Positions 36,869-46,270 of a stretch of DNA of 64,000 nt are shown one piece after another. The number at the start of each line of letters is the position of its first letter. Positions within the stretch are counted from its first letter, which is position 1. The DNA is from Bacteroidales bacterium (lineage in GTDB: Bacteria; Bacteroidota; Bacteroidia; Bacteroidales; Lentimicrobiaceae). Under the pieces are notes generated by a model. That model was not told the DNA's origin. It saw only the letters and a program-made list of their open reading frames with translations, and did not search any database. Where the stretch lies: contig JADIZB010000009.1 in assembly GCA_016705005.1 (NCBI GenBank), forward strand, positions 184,093 through 248,092, written 5' to 3'. The position numbers and the translations under genes were made by a program.

Positions 36869-37782
36869 ATGCGGGTACTGGTTGTTTATTATACACAGAG
36901 TGGTCAGTTAAAGGAAATCATCGATTCAGTTGTGGCACCGCTCACGCCGGATAGCAACATAGTGGTTGATTATGAGGAATTAAGGCCGGTGAGTGATTAC
37001 CCCTTCCCCTGGGGTGATGCATTTTTTGATTGCTTTCCGGAGTGTGTCATGGATATCCCATGTGCCCTGCACCCGTTCTCTTTAACCCTGAAACGGAATA
37101 CGATCTCATTATACTGGCCTGCCAGTCGTGGTTCCTCTCACCTTCCATCCCCATTGCTTCATTTCTGAAGACAACCGAAGCGCAGAGATTACTCAGGGGC
37201 AGGCGGGTTATCACCTTGCATGGCATCAGGAATATGTGGGTTTCTGCCCAGGAAATAATCAAACAGAAACTCTCGGCAGCGGGTGCCCGCCTGGTTGGGA
37301 ACATCGTTCTCGCCGACCGGCACAACAACTGGATTGCTGGCATAACCATCGTCCGCTGGCTGGTGCACGGCAAAAGAGGGCCAACAGGCATATTGCCGCG
37401 GGCTGGTGTTTCAGATGCAGACATCAGGAACGCCTCCCGCTTCGGGGAAATCCTCCTGGATTCAATAAAGAATAACTCCTATGATGACCTTCAGCAAAAC
37501 CTTGTGGCTGCAGGTGCGGTAAGGGTTAAATTCGACCTTTTGCTGATTGAAAGGAACGCCAGAAAGATTTTCGTGAAATTTGCCCGTAATGTTCTGCATA
37601 GAAGCACCATCAGTGCGGAAAAAAGATCGGCAGGTGTAAGCATATTCAAAGGGTATCTTCTTTTCGCCTTATTCCTGCTTTCCCCGATTGTTTCTGTTAT
37701 ATTTACCATAGCCGGACTTCTGATTTATCCTGTTGCAAGAAAAAAGATAAAGTATTACCAGGGCATATTATTAAAATCATAA
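36869..37782 (+). pseudogene. darA: DarA-like dialkylresorcinol-condensing enzyme, interrupted by a one-base frameshift
   Basis: ATG 36869 opens a flavodoxin-like start (VLVVYYTQSGQLKEIID) running through FPWGDAFFDCFPE and IPCALHPF. The natural continuation, NPETEYDLIILACQSWFLSP, SIPIASFLKT and onward to 37782, is in another frame. The break lies at about 37068-37085. Restoring one base gives a normal protein of about 304 residues with two C-terminal hydrophobic segments, as in DarA. DarA joins two acyl chains to form the resorcinol ring with DarB. Flanking residues are well conserved on both sides, which argues for a recent mutation or a sequence error rather than an old pseudogene. Confidence 0.8.
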
Positions 37783-37793
37783 AGTATTATTCA

Positions 37794-38933
37794 ATGGATC
37801 CGAAAGTATACATAACCAGGGTTTCAAAATTCTTCCCCAATAAACCGGTCAGCAATGAGGAGATGGAAGATTATCTGGGTGAGATCAAAGGGTTGAAATC
37901 AAGATCGAAATCTTTGATCTTATACAACAACAAGATCAAAACCAGGTACTATGCCATTGATAAGGAAGGCAGATCAACCCACTCTGTGACCGATATGGCC
38001 GTGGAAGCGGTAAAAAATCTCTGTACCCAAGATTTCGAAACCAACGACATCGAGCTGCTTACCTGTGGTTCAGCTTCTCCTGACCTGCTGATGCCGGCAA
38101 TGTCGCTGATGGTGCATGGCCGGCTGGGCATTAAACCGATTGATGCGATGACGGCAACCGGTAGCTGCAACAGCTCCATGTGGGCCCTGAATTATGCATG
38201 GATGTCGCTGATGCTGGGAAAATACAGCAATGCCGTCTGTGTCGCATCAGAAAAGTTTTCAAACTGGATGCAGTCGAAGAATTTTGAAGAGGAATCGAAG
38301 CACCTTGAAGAACTCGGCAAAAATCCATTTATCGCCTTTGAAAAAGATTTCCTCAGGTGGATGCTTTCCGATGGTGCTTCGGCAGTTCTGCTGCAAAATA
38401 AACCCGCCGTCAACGGAATCTCACTGGCGATCGAATGGCTCGAAATCAAATCATTCGCCAATGAGATTGAAACCTGCATGTATGCCGGAGGGATAAAGGA
38501 AGAATCCGGAGAGATAACTTCCTGGCACGACCTGACCCCTGCTCAATGGCTTGAAACTTCTGTATTCTCTTTAAGACAGGATACAAAACTCCTTCAGGAA
38601 AATATAACCCGTCTTGGTGGAATTTTTCTGAAAGAACTGACCGGGAAACACAATTTTGATGTGTCAGATATAGATTTTTTCCTTCCCCACCTGTCTTCCT
38701 ATTTTTTCAAATCAAGGATTCAGGACAGTCTGAAAGACAACGGAATGAACATACCCGACGAAAAATGGTTTGTAAACCTTGATAAAATAGGAAACATAGC
38801 CTCGGCATCAGGATTCGCCATGCTCGAAGAACTCTTCTGTTCGGGAAGGCTGAAAAAAGGAAACAGGATTCTGATGATGATCCCCGAGAGCGCCAGGTTT
38901 TCCTATACTTACCTTATGTTAACCGTTGTTTGA
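37794..38933 (+). CDS. darB: DarB-like beta-ketoacyl-ACP synthase III
   Basis: A 379-residue thiolase-fold condensing enzyme of the KAS III type. The active-site Cys125 is in TATGSCNSSMW, the His in FFLPHLSSYF (replacing the usual HQAN context) and the Asn in GNIASASGF. DarB makes the beta-keto intermediate that DarA condenses and cyclises into a dialkylresorcinol. It begins 11 bases after darA, the conserved gene order of flexirubin clusters. It is full length, so the pathway's other resorcinol gene is intact even though darA is not. Confidence 0.88.
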   Translation: MDPKVYITRVSKFFPNKPVSNEEMEDYLGEIKGLKSRSKSLILYNNKIKTRYYAIDKEGRSTHSVTDMAVEAVKNLCTQDFETNDIELLTCGSASPDLLMPAMSLMVHGRLGIKPIDAMTATGSCNSSMWALNYAWMSLMLGKYSNAVCVASEKFSNWMQSKNFEEESKHLEELGKNPFIAFEKDFLRWMLSDGASAVLLQNKPAVNGISLAIEWLEIKSFANEIETCMYAGGIKEESGEITSWHDLTPAQWLETSVFSLRQDTKLLQENITRLGGIFLKELTGKHNFDVSDIDFFLPHLSSYFFKSRIQDSLKDNGMNIPDEKWFVNLDKIGNIASASGFAMLEELFCSGRLKKGNRILMMIPESARFSYTYLMLTVV

Positions 38934-38949
38934 CCTCCGGTACTGCCTT

Positions 38950-39354
38950 ATGAAAATTGATGAAGTTCCCCAGGAAGACGCCGAAGCCTTTGAAAAGGAA
39001 TTCAAGGTGCTTCAATATGCTGTAGATGATAACGGACGCTTTACCACCGTGAAGAGTGTCGGATGGAATCCGAAAACAGTGGTCATGCAGAACGCCTGGG
39101 ATTTTGAAAACGAAAAGGCTGAAATCGCCAGGCAACTGGTATTGAAGGGTAAGAAAAGCCCGCTTTATTATCATGCACGGAAGAATATGATGAATTCAGC
39201 GCTACTGGCGGGGTATACAGGTTTTTGCAGGATCTCTGTCCTGCTTCATTTTAATCCGAAAGTTTTCAAACGACTCGGTCAGAAGAAGTTGCAGAAATAT
39301 GCAGCCGTTTTCGGATTTGAATCCGTTGAACAGCTTTTTCAAATTGAATCCTGA
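38950..39354 (+). CDS. Small conserved cluster protein of unknown function
   Basis: About 134 residues from ATG 38950 (16 bases after darB). It is soluble and charged, with no signal peptide. The second half is basic and helical (GQKKLQKYAAVFGFESVEQL). I recognise no domain. It is placed between darB and the BtrH-like gene with only 2 bases to the latter, so it is cotranscribed and probably belongs to resorcinol assembly or acyl handling. A TTG at 38926 would overlap the darB stop and is less likely. Confidence 0.7.
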   Translation: MKIDEVPQEDAEAFEKEFKVLQYAVDDNGRFTTVKSVGWNPKTVVMQNAWDFENEKAEIARQLVLKGKKSPLYYHARKNMMNSALLAGYTGFCRISVLLHFNPKVFKRLGQKKLQKYAAVFGFESVEQLFQIES

Positions 39355-39356
39355 GC

Positions 39357-40367
39357 ATGAAGATAGATTTTAAACACCAGATGGCTGCTCATTGTGAGAA
39401 CGGTGTAATCGCCAATCTGCTGCGTTTTTATGGGATAGAGCTGAGTGAAGCGATGGTATTTGGTATCGGTTCGGGCATCTTTTTTACCTACCTGCCTTTT
39501 ATCAAAATGGGCGATGCCCCGGTTTTTGCCTTCCGTCCATTACCCGGTTACATTTTCAATAAAGCCACCAAAAGCCTCGGGGTGACCATCCATACGGAAA
39601 AATTCCGCAACCCAGCCAGAGCTATGGAAAGCCTTGACCGAAACCTTGGAAACGGCATACCTACCGGGATGGTGGTTGGTGTTTTTTTCCTCCCTTATTT
39701 CCCGCCCCAGTACAGGTTTCACTTCAATGCCCACAACATAGTGGCTTTTGGGAAAGAAGACGGCCGGTACCTGATCAGCGACCCGGTAATGGAAGGTCCG
39801 GAAACCCTTGGTTACGACGAGCTGTTGAAAGTCAGGTATGCAAAAGGTATAGCCCAGCCAAAGGGAAAGATGTATTACATCACAAACGTTCCCGACAGGA
39901 TTGATACCAGGGAAGCCGTGCTGAACGGAATGAAGAGGTCTGTCCTCTATATGGTGAGATTGCCGGGCCCCGTAATCGGGGTAACCGGAATGAAATACCT
40001 GGGAACGCACCTTAAAAGATGGCCGGAGAAATACGGCGATAAAAAAGCAGCCCGTTACCTTGGGCAGATCGTGCGAATGCAGGAAGAGATCGGAACAGGA
40101 GGTGCCGGGTTCCGTTTCCTTTATGCGGCATTTCTTCAGGAAGCTGCTCAGCTTCTGCAGATTGAAGCGCTCGATTCCCTGGCGGTGAAAATGACAGCCA
40201 CCGGCGATAAGTGGCGCGATTTTGCCGTTGCCGCCGGCCGCCTCTGTAAAGGCCGCGAACTTACAGAGAGTTATGAGAAAACCGGGGATCTCCTGATTGA
40301 AATTGCCGCTGAAGAAAAGGAGATTTTTCAAACCCTGGGTGAAATCGTCAGAAAGGCTAAAAAGTAA
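39357..40367 (+). CDS. BtrH N-terminal-domain protein (cysteine acyltransferase/peptidase-like)
   Basis: A 336-residue soluble protein. The N-terminal half has a papain-like layout: HCENGVIANLL with candidate nucleophile Cys13, FHFNAHNIVAFGKEDG with a His, and YLISDPVM with an Asp. This matches the BtrH family, whose founder transfers an acyl chain from an ACP to an aminoglycoside. The C-terminal half is helical. In this cluster it is a good candidate to join the ACP-bound aryl polyene to the resorcinol as an ester, the final coupling step. That is inference from family and position. Confidence 0.75.
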   Translation: MKIDFKHQMAAHCENGVIANLLRFYGIELSEAMVFGIGSGIFFTYLPFIKMGDAPVFAFRPLPGYIFNKATKSLGVTIHTEKFRNPARAMESLDRNLGNGIPTGMVVGVFFLPYFPPQYRFHFNAHNIVAFGKEDGRYLISDPVMEGPETLGYDELLKVRYAKGIAQPKGKMYYITNVPDRIDTREAVLNGMKRSVLYMVRLPGPVIGVTGMKYLGTHLKRWPEKYGDKKAARYLGQIVRMQEEIGTGGAGFRFLYAAFLQEAAQLLQIEALDSLAVKMTATGDKWRDFAVAAGRLCKGRELTESYEKTGDLLIEIAAEEKEIFQTLGEIVRKAKK

Positions 40368-40401
40368 TACATTCACCAGCACAATCAACCGGGGGCAACA
40401 T

Positions 40402-41160
40402 TTGAAAGGCGATAATTTGATAGATATCCGGAACCTGGTAAAGGTTTATAAGGGGCGCAGCACACCGGCAGTGGATGATCTGTCGCTTCAGATCGGTGAT
40501 GGGGAAATCTTCGGGATTCTCGGGCCCAACGGTGCCGGCAAAACAACCATCATCTCTATTCTGTGTAACCTGATTCATCCGACTTCAGGTAGAATTTCCA
40601 TCGACGGCTTATCGCTGGCCACCGATAAAAGGAAAATCAAACAGCTTACCGGTGTGGTATTTCAGGACATAGCACTCTATGACCGGCTGACCGCTTTCGA
40701 AAACCTGATATACTTCGGCACCCTTTACGGCATTCACCGGCAGGAACTCGAAGATAGAATCAACAATCTTTTAATGCGGTTGGGACTCGATAAATTCAGG
40801 AACGAAAAAGTGGGCACTTTCTCAGGTGGAATGAAACGCAGAATCAACCTGCTGGCAGGCCTGCTTCATAATCCCCGCCTGCTTTTCCTCGACGAACCGG
40901 CTGTGGGAATTGATGTCCAGTCGAGAAATGTGATCATCGAATTTCTTCAGGAACTTAATGCATCAGGCACAACCATCATCTATACTTCCCATATGATGGA
41001 GGAAGCGCAGAAACTCTGCACCAGGGTCGCTGTTATTGATTACGGAAAGGTGATTGCCGTAGCAACACCGGACGAACTGATCAGCAACAATCCGGATTGC
41101 CGTTCCCTCGAAGATGTTTTCCTGAAGCTGACCGGCAGATCGCTGAGGGACGAATTTTAG
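40402..41160 (+). CDS. ABC transporter ATP-binding protein (ABC-2 type)
   Basis: About 252 residues. Walker A is GPNGAGKTT, Q-loop FQDIALYDRL, signature FSGGMKRRINLLAGL, Walker B LLFLDEPAVGID and the switch His in YTSHMMEEA. I took TTG 40402 (or 40416) as start because the frame upstream overlaps the BtrH-like gene and has no ATG. It is of the type that partners ABC-2 permeases in drug or lipid export. The permease gene follows 70 bases later. Its likely role is export of the finished pigment or an intermediate across the inner membrane. Confidence 0.9.
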   Translation: MKGDNLIDIRNLVKVYKGRSTPAVDDLSLQIGDGEIFGILGPNGAGKTTIISILCNLIHPTSGRISIDGLSLATDKRKIKQLTGVVFQDIALYDRLTAFENLIYFGTLYGIHRQELEDRINNLLMRLGLDKFRNEKVGTFSGGMKRRINLLAGLLHNPRLLFLDEPAVGIDVQSRNVIIEFLQELNASGTTIIYTSHMMEEAQKLCTRVAVIDYGKVIAVATPDELISNNPDCRSLEDVFLKLTGRSLRDEF

Positions 41161-41230
41161 TCATAATCATCAGCTGTAAATGTGAGAATAGCTTTGAAGC
41201 AATGGTTACCAAACAACGAAGATTGATAAA

Positions 41231-42505
41231 ATGAAGCTGCGGAAATATCTAATCTCTGTTCAGAAAGAGGCTTTGCTGCTTCTCCGCGACATCGAAGGCG
41301 TGGTTCTGATTTTTCTGATGCCCATCATCCTGGTATTGGTTGTAACCCTGCTTCAGCACCGTACGTTTCAGAACCTGGCAGAGGTAAAAATACCGGTTGT
41401 ATTGGTTGATTACGACAATGATTCATTGGGCAATGCCTTCTCCAGGGGTATTGGAAATGCCGGTATATTCGAAGTGACTACCATTCGGGGCACCGATTCA
41501 TCGCAGTTGCAGAAAGCCCGGCAGGATGTTGCCGGAGGTAAATACCAGATAGGAATTGTAATTCCTGAAGATGCCACCCTTAGTATAAAAAACAGGGTGA
41601 TCGTTCTGATACAGCAACAATTGCCGGATGCATTGAAAACAGTAAAGGCCGGTAATTCTCTCCAGTCCACCATTTCATTGTTCTTCGACCCCGTGACCAA
41701 GGAGAGTTTCAAGGAACTGACCCGCGCTTCACTTGAAAAATTTGCCACCTCCACCGAAAACAGGATCTTCATAACAGCCTATTCAAAAGTCATTGATGCC
41801 ATCACCGGTCAGCAATCGGTCATTGATATTCCCGATGAGCCGGGGATCGTTTTCCGAGAAGACCTGGTTTCGGAATATACAGGAGGTGTCATGCCAAATT
41901 CAGTGCAGCACAATGTTCCGGCATGGACCCTGTTCGGCATGTTTCTGATCTGTATTCCTGTGGCCGGCAGCATCATCAAAGAAAGAAGTGAAGGTTGTCT
42001 GGCCCGGCTGAAAACACTGCCCATCAGCTTTCTCAATATCCTTATGCCGAAAACCATAGTTTTCGTAGTCATTTGTTTGCTGCAGGCTTTGGCCATCTTC
42101 CTGATCGGAATCTATCTGATGCCGGTTCTGGGATTGCCCGGATTGCAGATTGGCGGAAACAATGCAGCCTTGTTTTTTATATCGTTCGCATCTGCGCTGG
42201 CAGCTTCAGGTTTCGGGATCGCCATCGGTTCCATCGCCTCTACGCATGTGCAGGCTTCTACTTTCGGCTCGGTCTCGACAGTTATTCTTGCGGCCATTGG
42301 CGGAGTCTGGGTGCCGGTGATGGTCATGCCTGAAATCATGAGGAAAATAAGTGCCTTTTCTCCCCTCAACTGGGGTGTAACCGGATATTACAATGTTTTT
42401 CTCAGAAATGCGTCAACCCTTGAGGTCATGCCCGAAATACTGAAACTGACTGCATTTTTTGTGATCTGTATCCTGGCAGGTATTTGGTTCAGGAAATCCG
42501 GATAA
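41231..42505 (+). CDS. ABC-2 type transporter permease
   Basis: A 424-residue membrane protein. One N-terminal span (about 22-42) precedes a large outer domain (45-230), and then five spans fill 235-420. This is the YhgE/DrrB-like ABC-2 layout with a PLTW-like stretch (SPLNWGVTGYYNVFLR) near the end. It pairs with the ATPase at 40402-41160. Its stop lies 13 bases from the end of the opposing LolA-like gene, so the two units of the cluster converge here with almost no gap. Confidence 0.9.
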   Translation: MKLRKYLISVQKEALLLLRDIEGVVLIFLMPIILVLVVTLLQHRTFQNLAEVKIPVVLVDYDNDSLGNAFSRGIGNAGIFEVTTIRGTDSSQLQKARQDVAGGKYQIGIVIPEDATLSIKNRVIVLIQQQLPDALKTVKAGNSLQSTISLFFDPVTKESFKELTRASLEKFATSTENRIFITAYSKVIDAITGQQSVIDIPDEPGIVFREDLVSEYTGGVMPNSVQHNVPAWTLFGMFLICIPVAGSIIKERSEGCLARLKTLPISFLNILMPKTIVFVVICLLQALAIFLIGIYLMPVLGLPGLQIGGNNAALFFISFASALAASGFGIAIGSIASTHVQASTFGSVSTVILAAIGGVWVPVMVMPEIMRKISAFSPLNWGVTGYYNVFLRNASTLEVMPEILKLTAFFVICILAGIWFRKSG

Positions 42506-42518
42506 AGTCAAAATCTGA

Positions 42519-43178
42519 TCAGTCGACTTTAAAAACTGAGACCGGAACAGACTCATTATACTTTTTGTTCCTGAGGGTGATCATGGTGTAATCCTGATCC
42601 GACTCAACCATCTTAATGCGGTTGACCGACATATCCGTTTTCAGGAAGTAAAGCTCAATACTGCTCATTATCTTCTTCATCTGTGGGTCTTTCGGGAACA
42701 ACTTCACCAGCCAGGATTCCTTACTCTCCAGAATTTCATAATTGTATTTGTCAGAAGATATCAACGTTCCGTTGACTGAGTTTACAATGATGTTGTTCAG
42801 TTCCTGAAATGCTTTGTTTGACTTAACATCAAATTCATTCTTTTTGTCTTCGTCTTTGATAATGATCTTACCCTGATTGATGACGATGATGTATTTGTAA
42901 GGTTCGGTATACTCCCAGCGGAGAATGCCCGGCTTCCTGAACCAGAATTTGCCTTTCGACTCAATAACCACCGACAGATACTCCAGGTGTTTCTCCTGCA
43001 CAAAATCACTGGTGATGGTGTTCATTGATGCCGAGGCCCTGACCAGTCGTGCCTCAACCTCCTTCGGATCACTCACTTTGCTGAACGTTTCCTTCTGGGC
43101 AATGGAAACCATTCCTGACAGACACAGGAAACATATAAATATTGTTCTCATTCTTATGATCATGATGAATGCCTTCAT
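42519..43178 (-). CDS. LolA-like outer-membrane lipoprotein carrier
   Basis: A 219-residue exported protein. Residues 10-28 are a signal peptide (RTIFICFLCLSGMVSIAQ), so ATG 43163 or 43151 may be the true start. The mature part is a half-barrel of the LolA fold (SKGKFWFRKPGILRWEYTEPY), with strands that would hold an acyl chain. LolA relatives are regular members of aryl polyene and flexirubin clusters (ApeL in E. coli). They are thought to carry the hydrophobic pigment through the periplasm. It is the last gene of the leftward operon. Confidence 0.85.
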   Translation of the reverse strand: MKAFIMIIRMRTIFICFLCLSGMVSIAQKETFSKVSDPKEVEARLVRASASMNTITSDFVQEKHLEYLSVVIESKGKFWFRKPGILRWEYTEPYKYIIVINQGKIIIKDEDKKNEFDVKSNKAFQELNNIIVNSVNGTLISSDKYNYEILESKESWLVKLFPKDPQMKKIMSSIELYFLKTDMSVNRIKMVESDQDYTMITLRNKKYNESVPVSVFKVD

Positions 43179-43230
43179 AGCAACTATTGTTCCGGAATAA
43201 TGACATTGGTTAAAGTTTGTATCCGGCCAG

Positions 43231-44007
43231 TCAGTTTGTGTTTTTCTGTTTCTCCAACTGAAAGCCTTTCATTTTATCCAGTCTCACGACCTCCCACCCC
43301 TGAAGTTTCAGATTGACCAACAGCCGGTTCAGGATGGGTAAAATCCCGGGGGATGTATCATGAAGAAGTATGATGTCACCTCCCTTCAGTCTGGATAATA
43401 TCCGGCCAACGATGACATCCGGTTTGCGTCGCGACAGATCAAACGAACGGATACTCCAGCCAATGACCTGAAAATCCAACCCCTTTAAGGCTCTGGCAAT
43501 GATCGGGTTTGTAACACCAAAAGGTGGCCTGAAGTAAAGGTTAGGCTCCCCGGTAATTTTCTCGATTAACCCGCGGGTTGCCAGCAATTCTTCCCTTATT
43601 TCAGCTGCCGGCTTTAACGGGAACAAGTCAGCATGTGTCAGTGAATGATTCCCAATCAGATGACCATCCTGATTTATCCGGAAAGCAAGATCAGGATACT
43701 TTTCTACCTTCCGGCCTATCACGAAAAACGCAGCCCTGACACCGGAGTTTTTCAGCAGACTTAATACTTCAGGGGTACTCGCAGGACTCGGGCCATCATC
43801 AAAAGTCAGGGCTACCTGTTTCAGGTTGCGGTTACCATGACACCGGGCAGAAATAAAAACCCCCGAACTGATACTGGAAGACCCGTAGGTTATAAAGGCG
43901 ATGTAAGCCACTGCCAGAAACAGCCAGACAAAAAGGTGACTATAGAACAGGGCGGTCAGCACTGCAAGCAGGAAGAATACCAGCGTTACATTCCGGAATT
44001 TCAACAT
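43231..44007 (-). CDS. Membrane-anchored polysaccharide deacetylase (NodB domain)
   Basis: About 258 residues from ATG 44007, overlapping the chain-length factor gene by 7 bases. Two N-terminal spans (5-45) are followed by a NodB domain with VALTFDDGPSPAST (catalytic Asp-Asp), IGNHSLTH (zinc-binding HxxxH) and LYFRPPFG. All metal and catalytic residues are present, so it should be an active CE4-type hydrolase outside the inner membrane. Its tight overlap with a pigment gene suggests it works in the same pathway, perhaps removing an acetyl or acyl group from a cluster product. Confidence 0.88.
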   Translation of the reverse strand: MLKFRNVTLVFFLLAVLTALFYSHLFVWLFLAVAYIAFITYGSSSISSGVFISARCHGNRNLKQVALTFDDGPSPASTPEVLSLLKNSGVRAAFFVIGRKVEKYPDLAFRINQDGHLIGNHSLTHADLFPLKPAAEIREELLATRGLIEKITGEPNLYFRPPFGVTNPIIARALKGLDFQVIGWSIRSFDLSRRKPDVIVGRILSRLKGGDIILLHDTSPGILPILNRLLVNLKLQGWEVVRLDKMKGFQLEKQKNTN

Positions 44008-45005
44008 GCCGTAACCTTTAAAAGTGAATGGCATGGACCACTCCCCTGGTTGTGAATCAGCACCCGCTCCGGCCTGCTGCCGGGGGATCCTTCTACTCTG
44101 CCCCCGATCAGTTCAAGTGCCAGCCAGAGCGCAAAAGAGGTGGATGTATCATATTCACCGCAATAATCCTTAAACCGGAGAATCTTTTGATCACCGGTCT
44201 TTTCACTCAGCAGATGATAAACCTCATCAGAGGGGTGAGAACCGGTAATCAGCAGGTCAAAATGATCAGCATCAGGACAGCTTTCATCAAAAAATCTGCT
44301 GAAAGAATCTGAAAAACTGCTGTCAGCTGCAGCACCATTGAAAATGGAAATTCCGTCAAAACGGGCCAGGGTCTTCTCCGTCTGCCGGTTGCTCAGGATG
44401 AAAAAGGCTGCGCCTTCCCCTGCTGTGACAGGATACTCCCCTTCAAATTTCCGCATGCATGAAGTCTGTGAGATCAGCCCATGGCTTTCGGGTGTAATTT
44501 CATCTATTCCGCCCACCAGAATATTCCGGTAACCATCACCGTTAAGCATCATTTTCGCATGGAGCAGGGCCGATTCAAAGGAGATGTTTTTCTGCGAAAA
44601 GGTAATGTTGAGGTTTTTACATCCAAGCAACAGGGCGATCTGCCCTGAAGCTGTATTGTGGGTCGATTGCATGAAGGCAGTCGGGTTCAGCAGGGTTTCG
44701 GCATTTTCGTTCATCTGCTGCAAAAAGTCAATCGTATCTGTCAGGCAGCCCAGACCTGTTCCGGTAATGATGGCATCGGGCTGCTCCAGACCGGCAGCTG
44801 CCAGGCAATCCACAGATCCGGACACGGCCATTTTGATGAATTTGCTCATCCGGCGCAGCAATTTCTTATCGATGGTATTCCTGTAATCGGGTTCCCGGCT
44901 TACAAAGTAGCCCAATGCCCGGTCAGGGGGCTGAAGGGAGATGGATTCGTTTTCGAACGACCCGAGCGGTGATATGGCTGATGCAGCGTTAAAGTAGAGT
45001 TCCAT
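44001..45005 (-). CDS. Ketosynthase chain-length factor (inactive KS partner)
   Basis: A 334-residue thiolase-fold protein, shorter than an active ketosynthase. At the active-site position the sequence reads NITFSQKNISFES: Gln138 replaces the nucleophilic Cys, as in chain-length factors of type II polyketide systems and in ApeC-like proteins. It overlaps the KS gene (44989-46212) by 17 bases, the usual KS-CLF coupling, and the two should form the polyene-elongating heterodimer. Confidence 0.85.
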   Translation of the reverse strand: MELYFNAASAISPLGSFENESISLQPPDRALGYFVSREPDYRNTIDKKLLRRMSKFIKMAVSGSVDCLAAAGLEQPDAIITGTGLGCLTDTIDFLQQMNENAETLLNPTAFMQSTHNTASGQIALLLGCKNLNITFSQKNISFESALLHAKMMLNGDGYRNILVGGIDEITPESHGLISQTSCMRKFEGEYPVTAGEGAAFFILSNRQTEKTLARFDGISIFNGAAADSSFSDSFSRFFDESCPDADHFDLLITGSHPSDEVYHLLSEKTGDQKILRFKDYCGEYDTSTSFALWLALELIGGRVEGSPGSRPERVLIHNQGSGPCHSLLKVTAC

Positions 45006-46212
45006 CCTGTTTTGAAAATATCAGCGTTGAGTTGTTTCCGCCAAACCCGAATGAATTGGAGAGCACATGCGACAATCCCGTTTTGGTTGCCCCTGTTACC
45101 GGAATCAGACCGGTTTCTTCAACGGGAGCATTAAACCCGATCTGCGGCAGGAGGGTATCATTCGTCAGGGCAAGCACCGAAAATACCGCCTCCAGGGCAG
45201 CCGCTGCTCCCAGCGCGTGTCCGGTCAGCGATTTCGTTGAGCTGAAAGGGGGAACCTTTTCACCGAAGACCCGGCGAATGGCGATGCCTTCCGAAAGATC
45301 ATTGTTTTGCGTGCCGGTGCCATGCACATTGATGTAACCGATCTGCCCCGGTTCCAGTCCCGCTGACTCCAGGGCCTGTGTCATGGCCAGGTAAGCCCCT
45401 TCCCCGTTGGGTGATGAGGCGGTCTGATGATAGGCATCGTTGGTATTAGAAAATCCGGCCAGCCGGCAGAGTACTTTTGCACCGCGGCTTTTTACCGACC
45501 TGTCCGATTCAAGTACCAGGAAGCCCGCCCCTTCGCCCAGGTTCAGCCCGTTGCGGCTGCTGTCGAATGGACGGCAATGTTCCTTATCAAGAATCATCAG
45601 TGAATTGAACCCATTCAATGTAAACCTGCAGAGCGGATCTACGCCCCCGGCAATTACCCGGTCGGCAATGCCGTTGCGGATCAGCAGGGCTGCATGCATC
45701 AGGGCATTGGCCCCCGATGAACAGGCAGTACTCAGGGTGGTCCGGTATCCGTTTATTCCGAGCAGGGCGCATATACTGTCGGCCGTGTCGCCGCAGGGAT
45801 GGGTATAGACATAATCCAGCGAAGTATAGTCAGGATTCCGGTAACATTGCTCCGTTTTATCCATTCCTCCGACCGATGTGGCCGAAACCAGGGCACAGTC
45901 ACGCAACTCAACGTCAGTAAGGCCTGCTTCCGCGATGGCCTCCTTAACCGCAATCACTGCCATGAGGGTGGCCCGGGTTAAATTTCTTCCCCGGCGCTCA
46001 TCAATGCCGGCCAGGCTGAGCAACGAGGCATTGGAATGCTTCACTTCACCAACCGGAAAGACCTCCCTGTGGACCGTATCAAGATGCATGATCCTGCCAA
46101 TGCCGGTCTTTCCCTGAACCAGCGAATGGAAGCATGTGGATGTATTGTCGCCGATCGGAGCAACAACACCTGTGCCTGTTATATTGATAGGATGTTTCAG
46201 CGGTCCTGTCAT
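44989..46212 (-). CDS. Beta-ketoacyl-ACP synthase (KS of the KS-CLF pair)
   Basis: A 407-residue FabF/ApeO-like enzyme. The Cys-His-His triad is complete: TLSTACSSGANALM, NVHGTGTQNND and SLTGHALGAAAALE. The conserved SFGFGGNNSTLIF end is present. It is the catalytic partner of the chain-length factor gene that overlaps its 3' end. It adds malonyl-derived C2 units to the aryl starter during polyene growth. An ACP gene starts 58 bases upstream. Confidence 0.93.
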   Translation of the reverse strand: MTGPLKHPINITGTGVVAPIGDNTSTCFHSLVQGKTGIGRIMHLDTVHREVFPVGEVKHSNASLLSLAGIDERRGRNLTRATLMAVIAVKEAIAEAGLTDVELRDCALVSATSVGGMDKTEQCYRNPDYTSLDYVYTHPCGDTADSICALLGINGYRTTLSTACSSGANALMHAALLIRNGIADRVIAGGVDPLCRFTLNGFNSLMILDKEHCRPFDSSRNGLNLGEGAGFLVLESDRSVKSRGAKVLCRLAGFSNTNDAYHQTASSPNGEGAYLAMTQALESAGLEPGQIGYINVHGTGTQNNDLSEGIAIRRVFGEKVPPFSSTKSLTGHALGAAAALEAVFSVLALTNDTLLPQIGFNAPVEETGLIPVTGATKTGLSHVLSNSFGFGGNNSTLIFSKQDGTLL

Positions 46213-46270
46213 CTTATACTGTTCAATCTCTCTTCAGATCATCACTGATGGATAACCTGACCGTTAACTT

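Noticed and set aside
37060..37090. Programmed -1 frameshifting in darA
   Set aside because: The best heptamer, T-TTA-ACC, is a poor slippery site (A-site tRNA would mismatch), no stimulating stem is obvious, and DarA is normally one continuous frame. An indel is simpler.
39540..40388. Antisense frame opposite the BtrH-like gene
   Set aside because: Composition-driven; the sense frame fits the operon with 2-base spacing.
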